NCBI GenBank assembly: GCA_018662005.1
Contig: JABJHA010000016.1
Span: 1 to 64,000 of the forward strand
Direction of reading: 5' to 3'
Origin: Rhodospirillaceae bacterium
GTDB lineage: Bacteria > Pseudomonadota > Alphaproteobacteria > Rhodospirillales > JABHCV01
Length of the DNA: 64,000 nucleotides
A program made the translations under genes and the position numbers. Below the pieces are notes generated by a model, which saw only the letters and a program-made list of their open reading frames with translations, was not told the origin of the DNA and ran no database searches. The stretch's first letter is position 1, and each line of letters begins with the position of its first letter. This document shows, piece by piece, positions 8,490 to 17,683 of this stretch.

Positions 8490-9629
8490 ATGATTCTCAA
8501 CGAAGAACAAATCCTCATTCGTGATACGGCGCGTGCCTTTGCAAGGGACCACCTGACCCCCAATGCTGCCGCGTGGGATCGGGAAAAGAAAACCCCGCGG
8601 GCTGTATTTTCTGAAATGGGAGAACTTGGCCTTCTGGGCATGTTGGCCCCTGAACAATGGGGCGGGGTCGATGCTGGTTTTGTCTCCTTTGTGCTGGCCA
8701 TGGAGGAAATCGCCGCCGGTGATGGCGGTGTCTCGACAACCATGAGCGTCCATAACGGTGTCGCCACCATGCCGATTGTTCAGTATGGATCAGACGAACA
8801 GAAGAAACGCTTCCTGCCCGGGTTGACCAGTGGTGAAATAATCGGTGCATTCGCGCTCACCGAGGCCGAGGCCGGATCCGATGCGGCAAACCTTAAATGC
8901 AGCGCCAAACGCGATGGCGATCACTATGTCCTAAACGGCACGAAGTTGTTTATATCTTCCGGGGTGATTGCCGGGATTGTCATTGTTTTTGCGCTCACCG
9001 ACCCCGCTGCCGGAAAGAAAGGCATTTCTGCCTTCATCGTGCCGACGGATACGGAAGGCTACAGCGCCGGGCCTGCCGAACAGAAACTGGGCCAACGCGG
9101 TCATGAAACTGTCGCCCTGATGTTTGATAACATGCGCCTGCCTGCTGACCTGTTGCTTGGTCCGGAAGGGGCCGGGTACAAGATTGCCCTATCCAATCTG
9201 GAAGGTGGCCGTATCGGCATCGCTGCGCAATCCGTGGGCATGGCACGGGCCGCTTATCATGCGGCACGTGATTACGCTCGAGAACGCGTGACCTTTGGCA
9301 AGCCGATTGTCGATCATCAGGCAGTCGCCTTCCGGCTTGCCGATATGGCAACCGGTATTGAAGTCGCCCGACAGATGGCCTTGCACGCGGCGTCTTTGCG
9401 CGACGCGGGCCAGCCGTGTCTGGCCGAGGCCTCCATGGCCAAATTGTTTGCTTCGGAAACAGCGGAAAAAATCTGCACAGACGCCATTCAAATTCATGGC
9501 GGATATGGATATCTGGAAGATTTTCCGGTCGAACGTATTTACCGCGACGTCCGCGTCTGTCAAATCTATGAGGGCACCAGCGACATCCAGCGCATGGTCA
9601 TTGCCCGCTCGATTATGAATGAAGGGTGA
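8490..9629 (+). CDS. acyl-CoA dehydrogenase, short/branched-chain type
   Basis: FAD-dependent alpha,beta-dehydrogenase of 379 residues. It shows ALTEAEAGSDAA, FISSG and, near the C-terminus, QIYEGTSDIQRMVIARSIM, where Glu361 is the base as in short- and medium-chain enzymes. This places it apart from the isovaleryl-CoA type encoded at 4013. It could handle 2-methylbutyryl-CoA, isobutyryl-CoA or butyryl-CoA. The ATG at 8490, 4 bases after the SDR stop, is chosen over a longer reading that begins inside the SDR gene. Electrons should go to ETF, not encoded here. Confidence 0.87.
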   Translation: MILNEEQILIRDTARAFARDHLTPNAAAWDREKKTPRAVFSEMGELGLLGMLAPEQWGGVDAGFVSFVLAMEEIAAGDGGVSTTMSVHNGVATMPIVQYGSDEQKKRFLPGLTSGEIIGAFALTEAEAGSDAANLKCSAKRDGDHYVLNGTKLFISSGVIAGIVIVFALTDPAAGKKGISAFIVPTDTEGYSAGPAEQKLGQRGHETVALMFDNMRLPADLLLGPEGAGYKIALSNLEGGRIGIAAQSVGMARAAYHAARDYARERVTFGKPIVDHQAVAFRLADMATGIEVARQMALHAASLRDAGQPCLAEASMAKLFASETAEKICTDAIQIHGGYGYLEDFPVERIYRDVRVCQIYEGTSDIQRMVIARSIMNEG

Positions 9630-9633
9630 GACC

Positions 9634-10236
9634 ATGAGTGATCCGGTAGAATTCTATTTCGAGTTTTCATCACCTTACGGTTATTTCGCGGCCCAGAAGA
9701 TCGACCAGATCGCCGCCGATAATGGCCGTAACTGTGTCTGGAAGCCGTTTCTGCTGGGCGCGGCCTTCAAGAAAACCGGTATGGCGCCACTGGTCCAGCA
9801 ACCGATGCGTGGAGACTACGCCTTGAAAGACTGGCAGCGATTGTCCCGTTACATGGATGTTGCCTGGAAAATGCCCGCCGTCTTTCCGGTTCACACGGTC
9901 GCCGCGACAAGGGCCTTTTACTGGATCAATGAGCGCGACCCTGATCAGGCGCGCCTGCTGGCTAAGTCCCTGTATCACGCCGTCTTTGGTGAAGGGCAGG
10001 ACATTTCCACGCCCCAGGCCGTCGCCGATATTGCTTCCGCCCTGTTTGTCGACAAGGACGAACTGCTGGCCGCCCTTGAAGACCAGAGCGTCAAGGATAT
10101 GATGCGAACCGAAACCGATAAAGCCCTTGAGAAAGGTGTCTTCGGCTCTCCCTATTTTATCGTCGACGGAGAAGGGTTCTGGGGTTCGGACCGTCTTTGG
10201 ATGGTTAAAAAATGGCTGCAAAGTGGAGGATGGTAG
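9634..10236 (+). CDS. DsbA-fold protein, 2-hydroxychromene-2-carboxylate isomerase family
   Basis: The 200-residue thioredoxin-fold protein begins VEFYFEFSSPYGYFAAQKID, typical of the HCCA isomerase/kappa-class glutathione transferase group, with Ser replacing the DsbA active-site Cys. GVFGSPYFIVDGEGFWGSDR near residues 168-187 carries the cis-Pro loop. It may use glutathione in an isomerase or transferase reaction. The start at 9634 is chosen because AAGGGTGAG lies about 7 bases upstream; an ATG at 9619 overlaps the previous gene. The function within the leucine cluster is unknown. Confidence 0.78.
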   Translation: MSDPVEFYFEFSSPYGYFAAQKIDQIAADNGRNCVWKPFLLGAAFKKTGMAPLVQQPMRGDYALKDWQRLSRYMDVAWKMPAVFPVHTVAATRAFYWINERDPDQARLLAKSLYHAVFGEGQDISTPQAVADIASALFVDKDELLAALEDQSVKDMMRTETDKALEKGVFGSPYFIVDGEGFWGSDRLWMVKKWLQSGGW

Positions 10237-10239
10237 GGG

Positions 10240-10638
10240 ATGATTACCAAGGGTTATAAGAAGCTTCTTGAAGAGGCTTCCGCCGTTGTTGAAGAAATGA
10301 CGATGGAAGAAGTGCAGGCCGATAACGGCGAGCAGCTGATCCTTGTCGACCTTCGCGACGTTCGCGAACTGGACCGGGAAGGGATGATCCCCGGAGCCGT
10401 CCACGCGCCACGCGGCATGTTGGAATTCTGGGTTGATCCTGAAAGCCCGTATCACCGGGATGTCTTCGATAAAGAAGATAAAACCTACCTGCTTTATTGT
10501 CAGTCGGCCTGGCGTTCGGCGCTGGCCGCCAAATCCTTGCAGGAAATGGGCATGACCAACGTCAAACATCTTGCCGGTGGATACAAGGCCTGGAAAGAAG
10601 CTGGCGGTGCGACGTGCGAACGACCGAAAAAGAAATAA
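10240..10638 (+). CDS. rhodanese-domain protein
   Basis: A single rhodanese domain of 132 residues with VDLRDVRELDREGMIPGAVH (36-55) and the active loop CQSAWRS, whose nucleophilic Cys is residue 87. It should carry persulfide sulfur or act as a thiol-binding module in the cytoplasm. It starts 3 bases after the preceding gene and 18 bases before liuB. It sits amid acyl-CoA genes together with a glutathione-type protein, hinting at thiol or CoA-related chemistry, but nothing in the sequence proves it. Confidence 0.82.
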   Translation: MITKGYKKLLEEASAVVEEMTMEEVQADNGEQLILVDLRDVRELDREGMIPGAVHAPRGMLEFWVDPESPYHRDVFDKEDKTYLLYCQSAWRSALAAKSLQEMGMTNVKHLAGGYKAWKEAGGATCERPKKK

Positions 10639-10656
10639 CCAACGGGACTTAATTTC

Positions 10657-12267
10657 ATGAGTGTGATCAATAGCGGGGCCAATCTACGTTCCGAAATTTT
10701 TAAAGCCAACAGCAAGGCCATGCGCGCCCTTGTTGATGATCTGGAGAACAAGGTCGCCCGTGTTCGACTGGGCGGCGGCGAGAAGTCCTGCGCCCGGCAT
10801 CTGGCCCGGGGACGCTTGTTGCCAAGGGAAAGAATTCGCCTGTTGCTTGATGTCGGATCGCCTTTTCTGGAATTCTCGCAGATGGCGGGCTATCAACTCT
10901 ACGGCGATGATATGGTTCCTGCGGCAGGGGTTATTACCGGCATCGGCAGTGTCGCGGGACAGGAATGTGTGATCGTCGCCAATGACCCGACTGTCAAAGG
11001 CGGTACCTATTATCCAATGACCGTGAAGAAGCATCTAAGGGCGCAAGAAATCGCCTTTGAGAACAATCTTCCGTGCATTTATCTGGTTGAAAGCGGTGGT
11101 GCATTTCTGCCTCTGCAGGATGATGTCTTTCCCGACCGTGATCACTTCGGCCGAATTTTTTATAATCAGGCGACCATGTCAGGCAAAGGCATTCCGCAGA
11201 TTTCTATCGTCCATGGTTCGTGTACGGCGGGTGGGGCCTACATACCGGCGATGTCTGACGAAAGCATCATTGTCAAAGGACAGGGCACGATCTTCCTTGG
11301 CGGTCCGCCATTGGTCAAGGCGGCGACCGGCGAAGAGGTCACCTCCGAAGAACTGGGCGGGGCTGATGTCCATACAAGAATTTCCGGTGTCACCGATCAC
11401 ATGGCCGATGATGACGCCCACGCCCTGGCGATCGCCCGGCGCTCCATTGGCAACCTGAACCGGGTCAAAAAAATCGATATGGACATCGTCGAAACCGTTG
11501 AGCCTTTGTACGGGGCTGACGAATTGTACGGCGTCGTCAACGCAGATACCCGCAAGCCCTATGATGTGCGCGAAGTCATCGCCCGGGTTGTTGATGGTTC
11601 CCGGTTTGATGAATTTAAACAGTTGTATGGTCAAACACTGGTTTGTGGCTTTGCCCGTATCTACGGTTATCCTGTTGGCATTATCGCCAACAACGGTATT
11701 TTGTTCTCTGAGTCAGCCGAAAAGGGGGCGCACTTTGTTGAGCTTTGCGCGCAACGAAAAATCCCCCTCGTCTTCCTGCAAAACATCACCGGCTTCATGG
11801 TTGGAAAAAAGTATGAAGCTGGCGGCATCGCCAAGGATGGCGCCAAGATGGTCACCGCCGTCGCTTGTGCCAGGGTACCCAAGTTCACAGTTGTTATCGG
11901 CGGCAGCTTCGGGGCGGGAAATTATTCCATGTGTGGACGCTCATACTCGCCGCGCATGATGTGGATGTGGCCCAATGCCCGCATTTCGGTTATGGGCGGT
12001 GAGCAGGCGGCTTCGGTGCTGGCAACGGTCAAGCGCGACGGTATCGAGAAGGGCGGCAAGAAGTGGAGCAAGGCCGCCGAAGAGCGTTTTCGCAAACCGA
12101 TCCAGCAACAATACGAAGAGCAGGGTCACCCCTACTATGCCAGCGCCCGGCTTTGGGATGACGGTATAATCGACCCCGCCGATACCCGCATGGTGCTGGG
12201 CTTGGGCATTTCAGCATCACTGAATGCTCCTATAGAAAAAACCGACTTCGGCGTCTTCAGGATGTAA
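10657..12267 (+). CDS. liuB: 3-methylcrotonyl-CoA carboxylase, carboxyltransferase (beta) subunit
   Basis: Transfers carboxyl from biotin to 3-methylcrotonyl-CoA. The 536 residues match the two crotonase-fold halves of acyl-CoA carboxyltransferases. They include [10 protein letters not shown] with Asp residues, [45 protein letters not shown] and [14 protein letters not shown]. The [14 protein letters not shown] and [15 protein letters not shown] segments are typical of methylcrotonyl-CoA rather than propionyl-CoA enzymes. The biotin-carrying partner is encoded two genes downstream. Only 3 bases separate it from liuC. Confidence 0.93.
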   Translation: MSVINSGANLRSEIFKANSKAMRALVDDLENKVARVRLGGGEKSCARHLARGRLLPRERIRLLLDVGSPFLEFSQMAGYQLYGDDMVPAAGVITGIGSVAGQECVIVANDPTVKGGTYYPMTVKKHLRAQEIAFENNLPCIYLVESGGAFLPLQDDVFPDRDHFGRIFYNQATMSGKGIPQISIVHGSCTAGGAYIPAMSDESIIVKGQGTIFLGGPPLVKAATGEEVTSEELGGADVHTRISGVTDHMADDDAHALAIARRSIGNLNRVKKIDMDIVETVEPLYGADELYGVVNADTRKPYDVREVIARVVDGSRFDEFKQLYGQTLVCGFARIYGYPVGIIANNGILFSESAEKGAHFVELCAQRKIPLVFLQNITGFMVGKKYEAGGIAKDGAKMVTAVACARVPKFTVVIGGSFGAGNYSMCGRSYSPRMMWMWPNARISVMGGEQAASVLATVKRDGIEKGGKKWSKAAEERFRKPIQQQYEEQGHPYYASARLWDDGIIDPADTRMVLGLGISASLNAPIEKTDFGVFRM

Positions 12268-12270
12268 CTT

Positions 12271-13056
12271 ATGGAAAACGTACTTTTAGAAATTGATAAG
12301 CGTGGCGTCGCCCGCCTGACCCTGAACCGGCCTGATGTTCATAATGCCTTTGACGATGCACTGATTGGCAACCTGATCGGCAAGCTTGTCGAGTTGGAAG
12401 GAAACAAACAGGTTCGTGTTGTCGTTGTCGCCGCAAGCGGCAAAAGTTTTTCCGCCGGGGGTGATCTGAACTGGATGGCCAGAACCGCCGATTATTCACA
12501 CGCGGAAAACATGGCCGATGCCCGTGAACTGGCCGACCTGATGCGAAAACTGAATTTCTTGTCCAAGCCGACTGTGGCCCTTGTTCAGGGTGCCGCCTAC
12601 GGGGGCGGCGTTGGCATCAGCGCTTGCTGCGACATTGTCATCGCTTCCGAGCGGGCAAAATTCTGCCTGTCGGAAGTCAAACTGGGACTGATCGCCTCGG
12701 TTATTTCTCCCTACGTGCGCGCCGCCATCGGGGAAAGCCAGGCTCGCCGTTATACCTTGAGCGCGGAAGTCTTTAATGCAGAGGAGGCCAAACGGATCGG
12801 TCTCGTCCATGAAGTCGTTAGTGCTGATGAACTTGAGGACAAGGGTGAGGAACTGGTTTGCCAATTGTTGAAAAATAGTCCCGCCGCCATGGCCGGGGTC
12901 AAGGATTTGCTTTTTTACCAAAACGGTATGGGAATTGATGATGAACTGGTTGAGGAAACAGCTGTGCGCATTGCCAATGTTCGGGCCTCGGCCGAAGGTA
13001 AGGAAGGTGTTTCTGCATTTCTTGAAAAACGCCCGCCCTCATGGATAAAGGACTGA
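12271..13056 (+). CDS. liuC: methylglutaconyl-CoA hydratase (enoyl-CoA hydratase family)
   Basis: Crotonase-fold protein, 261 residues. The oxyanion-hole segment SFSAGGDLNWM (about 60-70) and VQGAAYGGGVGISACCDI (about 105-122) are clear, and CLSEVKLGLIASVISPYV follows. It lies between the two carboxylase subunit genes and close to HMG-CoA lyase, so hydration of 3-methylglutaconyl-CoA to HMG-CoA is the natural assignment. The family is certain and the substrate follows from context. The spacing to both neighbours is under 10 bases. Confidence 0.88.
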   Translation: MENVLLEIDKRGVARLTLNRPDVHNAFDDALIGNLIGKLVELEGNKQVRVVVVAASGKSFSAGGDLNWMARTADYSHAENMADARELADLMRKLNFLSKPTVALVQGAAYGGGVGISACCDIVIASERAKFCLSEVKLGLIASVISPYVRAAIGESQARRYTLSAEVFNAEEAKRIGLVHEVVSADELEDKGEELVCQLLKNSPAAMAGVKDLLFYQNGMGIDDELVEETAVRIANVRASAEGKEGVSAFLEKRPPSWIKD

Positions 13057-13061
13057 CGGAA

Positions 13062-15050
13062 ATGTTTTCATCAATCCTGATCGCCAACCGTGGTGAAATC
13101 GCCGTCCGCATCGCAGGTACCGCCCGCGCAATGGGGGTGCGGACCGTCGCCGTGTTCAGCGAACATGACGTGGACGCCCTGCATGTTGACGTTGCTGATC
13201 AAGCGTATCAGGTCGACGACTATCTGGGTGCGCAGGCTATCATCGAAATTGCCCTGAAAAGCGGGGCCCAGGCTGTTCACCCCGGTTACGGGTTCCTGTC
13301 GGAAAACGCTGCCTTTGCCGCTGCTGTTGAAGATGCCGGGCTGACCTTTATCGGCCCGCCGGTTAGCGCCATCGACGCCATGGGATCAAAAGTCAGGGCG
13401 CGGCGGATTATGGAGGCGGCGGATGTTCCTGTTGTTCCCGGCTATCACGGCGCCAAACAGGATCTTAAAACGTTAACGGCGGCAGCCAAAAAAATCGGCT
13501 ACCCGGTGATGATCAAGGCTTCTGCAGGTGGTGGCGGACGCGGTATGCGGGTTGTCGAAAAAGCCGCTGATCTTGAAGCGTCGATTGCTTCTGCCAGGCG
13601 CGAAGCCAAGGCGGCTTTTGGAGACACCACCTTGTTGCTTGAAAAATGCGTCGTCGGTCCGCGGCACGTGGAAGTTCAGGTCTTCGCCGACAATTTTGGA
13701 AATTCTGTCAGCTTATCAGAGCGCGATTGCTCAATTCAGCGCCGCCATCAGAAAGTCCTGGAAGAAGCACCGGCACCGGGGTTGTCCCAGGCCTTGCGTC
13801 AGGACTTAAGCAATGCCGCACTGGCCGCCGCTGACGCCATTGGTTATGTCGGCGCCGGTACGGTGGAGTTCCTGCTTAGCCCCGACGGGGCGTTTTATTT
13901 CATGGAGATGAATACCCGCCTGCAGGTTGAACACCCGGTCACGGAAATGATTTTTGGCGAGGATCTGGTTGAGTGGCAGTTGCTTGTTGCCGCAGGTTTT
14001 GAACTGCCCCGCGACCAGATGGAACTGATGCCGTCAGGCCATGCGTTGGAAGCCCGCCTTTACGCCGAAGATCCGTCAAATGATTTTCTGCCAACCGGCG
14101 GCGTCATCGAACGCTTTCGCTTGGGCAGCAGTGATGAGTATGGAGGAATGGTCCGGGTTGACAGCGCGGTGCGTGAAGGCGACGCGGTTTCCTCCCATTA
14201 TGACCCGATGATCGCCAAGGTCGTGGTCTGGGGTATTGACCGTGAGGTGGCGCTCAGCCGTATGTCCATGGTGCTCGAGGATATGGAAGTCGCAGGCGTC
14301 GTTACCAATTTGCAATTCCTGCGCCGGGCCTTTGCCCACAGCGCCTTTAGGAAGGCCCGTATCGATACCGGTTTTATCGAGCGCCATCGTCGTCAGTTAT
14401 GTGCGCAAGTTAAAAATCCAGGCTGTGACGCGCTGGCTCTTGCTTCCCTGTCCATCATGCTGCGCCGTGATGCACAAGCGGCGCGCTTGGCCAGCACATC
14501 AAAAGACCCGTATTCCCCCTGGCATTCGACACTTGGATGGCGCATGAACGGTGACAATCATCATGTGCTTAACTTTCATACCAGCGCCAACAAAAAGACG
14601 ACCACGGTTTGTGTGCATTATCGAGCCGATGGTTTTTTTCTGGAAATAGCCGGAACAACCCTGTCGGCAAGTGGTCATTTTGATGATGAGGGTTCCGTCA
14701 TTGCTTCCATTGACGGGCGACGGGTAAAGGCCATGGTATGCCATCTTGATCGGGAAATTGTCGTCGATGTGTTGGGGCAAATTGAGACTCTTGTTCTTGA
14801 TGATCCTGCAGCATCGCTGGAGGGCCATGAACATACCGGTGGAAGCCTTGCCGCACCCATGCCCGGGCGGGTGGTGCAGGTTTCAGTAAAGGCAGGTGAT
14901 CAGGTGAAAACCGGAGATCCTCTTATCGTGCTCGAAGCGATGAAAATGGAACACACGATTTCGGCGCCTGCCAGCGGGACTGTTGGCGAAGTCTTTTTTG
15001 CTGTCGATGACAGGGTAGAAGAAGGTGCGCTATTACTTTCGCTAGACTAA
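13062..15050 (+). CDS. liuD: 3-methylcrotonyl-CoA carboxylase, biotin-containing (alpha) subunit
   Basis: ATP-dependent biotin carboxylase plus biotin carrier, 662 residues. The start MFSSILIANRGEIAVRI and the ATP-grasp loop ASAGGGGRGMR are followed by MNTRLQVEHPVTE and a C-terminal biotinyl domain with EAMKMEHT, where Lys about 628 is biotinylated. The ATG at 13062 is 5 bases after the liuC stop. A longer in-frame start at 13041 inside liuC is possible. It ends the first tight gene run; an A/T-rich hairpin follows before the response regulator. Confidence 0.93.
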   Translation: MFSSILIANRGEIAVRIAGTARAMGVRTVAVFSEHDVDALHVDVADQAYQVDDYLGAQAIIEIALKSGAQAVHPGYGFLSENAAFAAAVEDAGLTFIGPPVSAIDAMGSKVRARRIMEAADVPVVPGYHGAKQDLKTLTAAAKKIGYPVMIKASAGGGGRGMRVVEKAADLEASIASARREAKAAFGDTTLLLEKCVVGPRHVEVQVFADNFGNSVSLSERDCSIQRRHQKVLEEAPAPGLSQALRQDLSNAALAAADAIGYVGAGTVEFLLSPDGAFYFMEMNTRLQVEHPVTEMIFGEDLVEWQLLVAAGFELPRDQMELMPSGHALEARLYAEDPSNDFLPTGGVIERFRLGSSDEYGGMVRVDSAVREGDAVSSHYDPMIAKVVVWGIDREVALSRMSMVLEDMEVAGVVTNLQFLRRAFAHSAFRKARIDTGFIERHRRQLCAQVKNPGCDALALASLSIMLRRDAQAARLASTSKDPYSPWHSTLGWRMNGDNHHVLNFHTSANKKTTTVCVHYRADGFFLEIAGTTLSASGHFDDEGSVIASIDGRRVKAMVCHLDREIVVDVLGQIETLVLDDPAASLEGHEHTGGSLAAPMPGRVVQVSVKAGDQVKTGDPLIVLEAMKMEHTISAPASGTVGEVFFAVDDRVEEGALLLSLD

Positions 15051-15052
15051 TC

Positions 15053-15087
15053 TTAAAAATGTTGAAAGTTAGATTTTAACATTTTTA
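15053..15087 (+). terminator. A/T-rich hairpin after liuD
   Basis: AAAAATGTT (15055-15063) pairs with AACATTTTT (15078-15086) around a 14-base loop, ending in a T-run. The stem is weak and without a G/C core, so it may only partly terminate. It separates the metabolic run from the response regulator gene. Confidence 0.45.
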
Positions 15088-15129
15088 TATGTTTAAATAA
15101 GAAGCATTCTGAATAAACGGGGCCGAGGC

Positions 15130-15663
15130 ATGGCGGACTACGACCTTAGCAATTTGAGCGTTCTGATCGTTGATGACTATCAACCCATGCGGCTCATTCT
15201 AAAAAATGTGCTGCATGCTCTGGGTATCAAGACGATTGCAGAAGCACCCGGTGGCCTAGAGGCCCTGACAATTCTCAAATCGTCCAATACCGATATTGTC
15301 TTTGCCGATAATCTGATGGAACCGATGAACGGTATTGAATTAGTCGAAAGAATCAGGGCCGGCGAAGAAGATATCAACCCCTTTACCCCGATCATCATGG
15401 TTTCGGGTTTATCTGATCTTGCCCAAATCGTCAAAGCCCGCGACGCCGGCATCAATGAATTTTTAGCCAAACCTGTTTCGGCAAAAATGGTCTATTTGAG
15501 GATTTGTTCCGTCATCGAGCATCCGCGCAGTTTTATTAAAGCCGAAACCTTTTCGGGCCCGGACCGTCGCAGACGCCTGGCCCAAATTGATGGTGAAGAG
15601 CGCCGAGATGGCGAGTATGATTATGATGAACAAAAACGGACACAAAAGCGAAGCGAAGAGTGA
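15130..15663 (+). CDS. CheY-like response regulator with GPDRRR tail
   Basis: A single receiver domain of 177 residues. It has the acidic pair Asp15-Asp16, phosphoacceptor Asp60 in VFADNLME, Ser92 and Lys114 in LAKPVS, so it should be phosphorylatable. No output domain follows. Instead a charged tail begins [10 protein letters not shown] (141-150) and continues with GEERRDG. A close relative lies at 17078, with the same Asp60/Lys114 spacing and tail motif. It is wedged between liuD and liuE and overlaps the latter by 4 bases, so a signalling gene is embedded in the leucine operon. The partner is unknown, though the Hpt protein at 17684 is a candidate. Confidence 0.85.
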   Translation: MADYDLSNLSVLIVDDYQPMRLILKNVLHALGIKTIAEAPGGLEALTILKSSNTDIVFADNLMEPMNGIELVERIRAGEEDINPFTPIIMVSGLSDLAQIVKARDAGINEFLAKPVSAKMVYLRICSVIEHPRSFIKAETFSGPDRRRRLAQIDGEERRDGEYDYDEQKRTQKRSEE

Positions 15664-16565
15664 TACCTCTACCCCCAAAAGTCACGATGGTCGAAGTCGG
15701 CCCCCGGGATGGACTTCAAAACGAACCGCAAGCCGCCTCGGTTGAAACCCGCATAGCGCTCATTAACAAGCTCGCTGATGCCGGATTGTCGCGTATAGAG
15801 GCAGGTAGTTTTGTGTCGCCAAAATGGGTGCCGCAAATGGCTGACACCGATCAGGTTCTGGCTGCCCTAAAACCCAAAGCAGGCCTGCGTTATGCGGTTC
15901 TTACCCCCAACATGCAGGGATTTGAAGACGCCGTCGCAGCCGGAGCGGAAGAGGTGGCTATTTTTGGTGCTGCTTCTGAAACCTTCTCGCAAAAAAACAT
16001 CAATTGTTCAATCGAGGAAAGTTTTCAGCGTTTCATGCCCATTGCGTCCGCTGCCAGGCAAAAGGGGATAGCCGTTCGTGGCTATGTTTCCTGTGTTCTG
16101 GGCTGTCCTTATGAAGGGGCGGTGGAGCCTTCAGCCGTTGCAGCGGTTGCCCGTCGGCTTTTTGAAATGGGGGCTGCAGAAATTTCCCTTGGTGATACCA
16201 CAGGGGTCGGGACACCAGCCAAGGCGCAAGCCATGATTGATGCCGTCAGTCAGGACGTTCCTGTTGAAAAACTGGCGGCCCATTTTCATGATACTTACGG
16301 TCAGGCTCTGGCCAATATCCTCAGTGTTATGGAAAAGGGCGTCGCCATTATCGATAGCTCGGTCGCCGGTCTTGGTGGCTGTCCTTATGCCAAAGGTGCG
16401 GCGGGCAACGTGGCTTCCGAGGATGTCCTGTACATGCTCGAGGGTCTGGATATAGAGAGTGGTGTTGATTTATCAAAATTGGTAACCGCTGGTGATTTTA
16501 TTTGTGCTGAACTTGGACGCCAAAGCCAGTCCAAAGTGGCCCTTGCCCGGGGTGGTATGGACTGA
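15660..16565 (+). CDS. liuE: hydroxymethylglutaryl-CoA lyase
   Basis: Cleaves HMG-CoA to acetyl-CoA and acetoacetate, the last specific step of leucine breakdown. The 301-residue TIM-barrel protein has [12 protein letters not shown], with the catalytic Arg and metal-binding Asp. It also has [20 protein letters not shown] with metal His residues, and [16 protein letters not shown] with the catalytic Cys. Translation probably starts at a GTG (15660) overlapping the preceding stop; the first ATG, 27 bases later, would remove the strand leading into the active site. It overlaps the DUF1489 gene by one base. Confidence 0.93.
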   Translation: MIPLPPKVTMVEVGPRDGLQNEPQAASVETRIALINKLADAGLSRIEAGSFVSPKWVPQMADTDQVLAALKPKAGLRYAVLTPNMQGFEDAVAAGAEEVAIFGAASETFSQKNINCSIEESFQRFMPIASAARQKGIAVRGYVSCVLGCPYEGAVEPSAVAAVARRLFEMGAAEISLGDTTGVGTPAKAQAMIDAVSQDVPVEKLAAHFHDTYGQALANILSVMEKGVAIIDSSVAGLGGCPYAKGAAGNVASEDVLYMLEGLDIESGVDLSKLVTAGDFICAELGRQSQSKVALARGGMD

Positions 16566-16993
16566 TGTCACTTCACATTCTCAAATTGTCCGTTGGTGTC
16601 GAAGATGTGGATCACCTGGCTCAAATACAAAAAGAGCGCTTGAAACGTGAAGGTGTGCTTGCCCATATCACTCGTAACACCCCCAGAAAAGCTGAAGAAA
16701 TTCTCGAAGGCGGTTCGATTTACTGGGTGATCAAAAGATTTATCCGTGTTCGTCAACGTCTTGTTGGTATTGAAAGGGGCGTTAATTCCGAAGGGAAGCC
16801 TTCCTGTGCGCTGGTTCTTGACCCGACCCTTGTCGCGACTGAACTTAAGGAATTCAGAGCCTTTCAGGGATGGCGTTACTTCAAGGAAGAGGAAGTCCCG
16901 GCTGATTTAGTCAAGCATGCAGGAGCGCCAGAAATTCAAAAAAGACTGCCAGATGATATGGCTGCGGAACTTAAATCATTAGGCCTGATTTAA
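16565..16993 (+). CDS. DUF1489 family protein
   Basis: The 142-residue protein has no signal peptide or membrane segment. Overall form and motifs such as [31 protein letters not shown] and GWRYFKEEEVPADL match the conserved alphaproteobacterial family DUF1489. The function is unknown; charged stretches and repeated Arg/Lys segments could bind nucleic acid, but that is a guess. Its ATG shares one base with the HMG-CoA lyase stop, so it is cotranslated with the leucine operon. Confidence 0.75.
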   Translation: MSLHILKLSVGVEDVDHLAQIQKERLKREGVLAHITRNTPRKAEEILEGGSIYWVIKRFIRVRQRLVGIERGVNSEGKPSCALVLDPTLVATELKEFRAFQGWRYFKEEEVPADLVKHAGAPEIQKRLPDDMAAELKSLGLI

Positions 16994-17009
16994 TTGCTTT
17001 CTTAAGTGG

Positions 17010-17039
17010 TTGAGGCCCAGGCAATGATCGCATTATAAT
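17010..17039 (+). promoter_or_regulatory. promoter before the second response regulator
   Basis: TTGAGG (17010-17015) and a perfect TATAAT (17034-17039) are separated by 18 bases, 39 bases before the ATG at 17078. It gives the response regulator its own sigma-70-type promoter, separate from the leucine cluster. Confidence 0.6.
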
Positions 17040-17077
17040 CTCACTGATTACTAGGGGGGCGGTCAAAAGGATGCTGA

Positions 17078-17560
17078 ATGTCGGACTTTAATGCTAGCGG
17101 AATCAATGTTCTGATTGTTGAGGACAATCTGCATTTTCGCACTCTTATTCGTACCATTCTTCAAACTGTCGGTTTTGAAAATGTTGAAGAGGCTCGCGAT
17201 GGTGCGGAGGCCTTCGAGGTGCTTTCCAGTTTCGAGGCGGATTTGGCTATTATCGACTGGAAAATGGATGGTCAGGACGGCCTGGAATGTGTTCGTCGTA
17301 TCCGTACCGATGAAGATAGCCCCAATAAATACTTGCCGATTATTATGGTCACTGGATATACCGAGGAAAGCCTGGCCAAGGCGGCCCGCGATGTCGGGGT
17401 TAATGACTTTCTGGGCAAGCCAATTTCGGCTAAATCATTGATGTCACGTATTGTTTCGGTATTTGAAGATAAACGAAACTTTATCGAAAATGCAGATTAT
17501 TTCGGCCCGGATCGGCGTCGTAATCAACAGGAATTCAAGGGCGAGGATCGCCGTAAGTGA
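17078..17560 (+). CDS. CheY-like response regulator with GPDRRR tail
   Basis: A single receiver domain of 160 residues with Glu15-Asp16, phosphoacceptor Asp60 in IIDWKMDG, Thr92 and Lys114 in LGKPIS. The short tail reads YFGPDRRRNQQEFKGEDRRK, repeating the DRR element twice and matching the tail of the 15130 protein. No DNA-binding or enzymatic output domain is present, so it probably acts by protein contact or as a phosphate relay. AAGG lies about 8 bases before the ATG. The Hpt gene follows 123 bases downstream on the same strand. Confidence 0.87.
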   Translation: MSDFNASGINVLIVEDNLHFRTLIRTILQTVGFENVEEARDGAEAFEVLSSFEADLAIIDWKMDGQDGLECVRRIRTDEDSPNKYLPIIMVTGYTEESLAKAARDVGVNDFLGKPISAKSLMSRIVSVFEDKRNFIENADYFGPDRRRNQQEFKGEDRRK

Positions 17561-17683
17561 AGCGCCAGGAAATTATGAAAATGGCTTCAGGTGTTTCATT
17601 AGTTTTTTAATATTTATATTTAACTTCTTTTAACGTGCTCTATGGCACACTAAGTTTATCTGGTTAATAGGTAAGGACAGGCA

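Noticed and set aside
9670-10569. Long minus-strand open frame (299 residues) opposite the HCCA and rhodanese genes
   Set aside because: It spans two well-supported plus-strand genes and their junction, and has no motif or start signal.
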